Shown one piece after another: positions 33,272 to 33,649 of a stretch of DNA of 33,649 nucleotides. The stretch's first letter is position 1, and each line of letters opens with the position of its first letter. The DNA is from Acidimicrobiia bacterium (GTDB lineage: Bacteria > Actinomycetota > Acidimicrobiia > Acidimicrobiales > Bin134), in assembly GCA_022821105.1 (NCBI GenBank), contig JAJEEH010000114.1:1-33649 (forward strand), in the 5' to 3' direction. Below the pieces are notes generated by a model. That model had not been told where the DNA came from. It made no database searches and was given only the letters and a program-made list of their open reading frames with translations. A program made the translations under genes and the position numbers.

Positions 33272-33649
33272 ATGGCGTCGCCCCATGATGTCCCGGGCGT
33301 GGAGCCCATCTTCCGCCATCTCGACGACGAGGATCTAAAGGTTCAGCAAGTCCGTACCCAAATGCATCCCGACGGGCAGAAGTCGGTGTGGGAGAAGTGG
33401 TTCACCTTCGGCAGCCACGGCAAGCAGTACCTGTCGATGTGGGCCCGCTGGGATCCGGGCATGATCGTGCACCGCCACGGCCACCACTCCCCCCAGGTGA
33501 TGTACGTGCTGAGCGGCGATCTGATGTGCGGCGACGTCCACTGCCCCGCCGGCACCCACATTGAGCTCCCTCACGGCGCGGCGTTGGGCCCCCTCATCGC
33601 TGGCCCCGACGGCGTGGAGCTGTTCGAGGTGATGATGGGCGACGCCGCC
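33272..33649 (+). CDS. Cupin-domain protein, partial (runs off the right edge)
   Basis: The 126 visible codons encode a single cupin. HRHGHHSPQVMYVLSGDL (from H67) is the first cupin motif, with H67, H69 and H71/H72 available for metal binding but Gln (Q75) near where the usual glutamate stands. CPAGTHIELPHGAALGPL is the second motif. The segment SVWEKWFTFGSHGKQYLSMW precedes the barrel. The ATG lies 3 nt after the amidohydrolase stop, so the two genes form an operon and may act on the same compound. The C-terminus lies outside the window; the enzymatic role is unknown. Confidence 0.8.
   Translation, partial: MASPHDVPGVEPIFRHLDDEDLKVQQVRTQMHPDGQKSVWEKWFTFGSHGKQYLSMWARWDPGMIVHRHGHHSPQVMYVLSGDLMCGDVHCPAGTHIELPHGAALGPLIAGPDGVELFEVMMGDAA

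Overview
The window is a GC-rich, gene-dense stretch of a chromosome. It most likely comes from an actinobacterium, and by inference from the class Acidimicrobiia or a close relative. The evidence seen in the sequence is frequent GTG/TTG starts, 4-nt GTGA/ATGA gene overlaps, a zinc-knuckle-free methionyl-tRNA synthetase, and two tiny basic ribosomal protein genes (bL37 and bS22) known mainly from Actinobacteria. The gene order rsmI - metG - tatD - rsmA - ispE ... glmU - prs - rplY - pth - mfd - mazG - eno - divIC matches the well-known mycobacterial core neighbourhood. The exact taxon cannot be fixed from the sequence alone.

Layout. 1-290 is the end of an IS3-type element (partial orfA, minus strand). 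It abuts and appears to have beheaded a secreted-type RCC1-repeat/zincin gene (291-1764), which also carries an in-frame TGA. 1849-8871 (minus) is a six-gene nucleoside uptake and salvage operon: BMP-type lipoprotein, ABC ATPase, two permeases, cytidine deaminase and thymidine phosphorylase. Imported pyrimidine nucleosides would be deaminated and phosphorolysed directly. A perfect 16-bp hairpin separates the binding-protein gene from the transporter genes. 8976-11702 holds an SDR oxidoreductase, a di-iron ferritin-like protein and a bicupin, a possible small oxidative metabolic module. A minus-strand pair follows: the 29-aa ribosomal protein bL37 and a DCC-family thiol protein.

12218-30740 is the housekeeping core: YchF, a DUF192 protein, RsmI, a VOC protein, MetG, TatD, RsmA, IspE, bS22 (minus), tRNA-Gln, a GlmU lacking its acetyltransferase half, PRPP synthetase, bL25, Pth, Mfd, a YabN-like methylase-MazG fusion, enolase, FtsB/DivIC, an SDR and a membrane-anchored J-domain protein. 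The window closes with a minus-strand MFS transporter, a TIM-barrel amidohydrolase and a cupin gene that runs off the right edge.

I see no clearly new defence or mobile system. The points most worth a second look are the truncated GlmU, the Asn-to-Tyr change at a catalytic position of Pth, the two ribosomal microprotein genes (one with a tandemly duplicated 3' end), the 20-bp triple repeat joining pth to mfd, the hairpin inside the nucleoside operon, and the doubly broken RCC1-metalloprotease gene. There is no gene-free stretch longer than about 130 bp.
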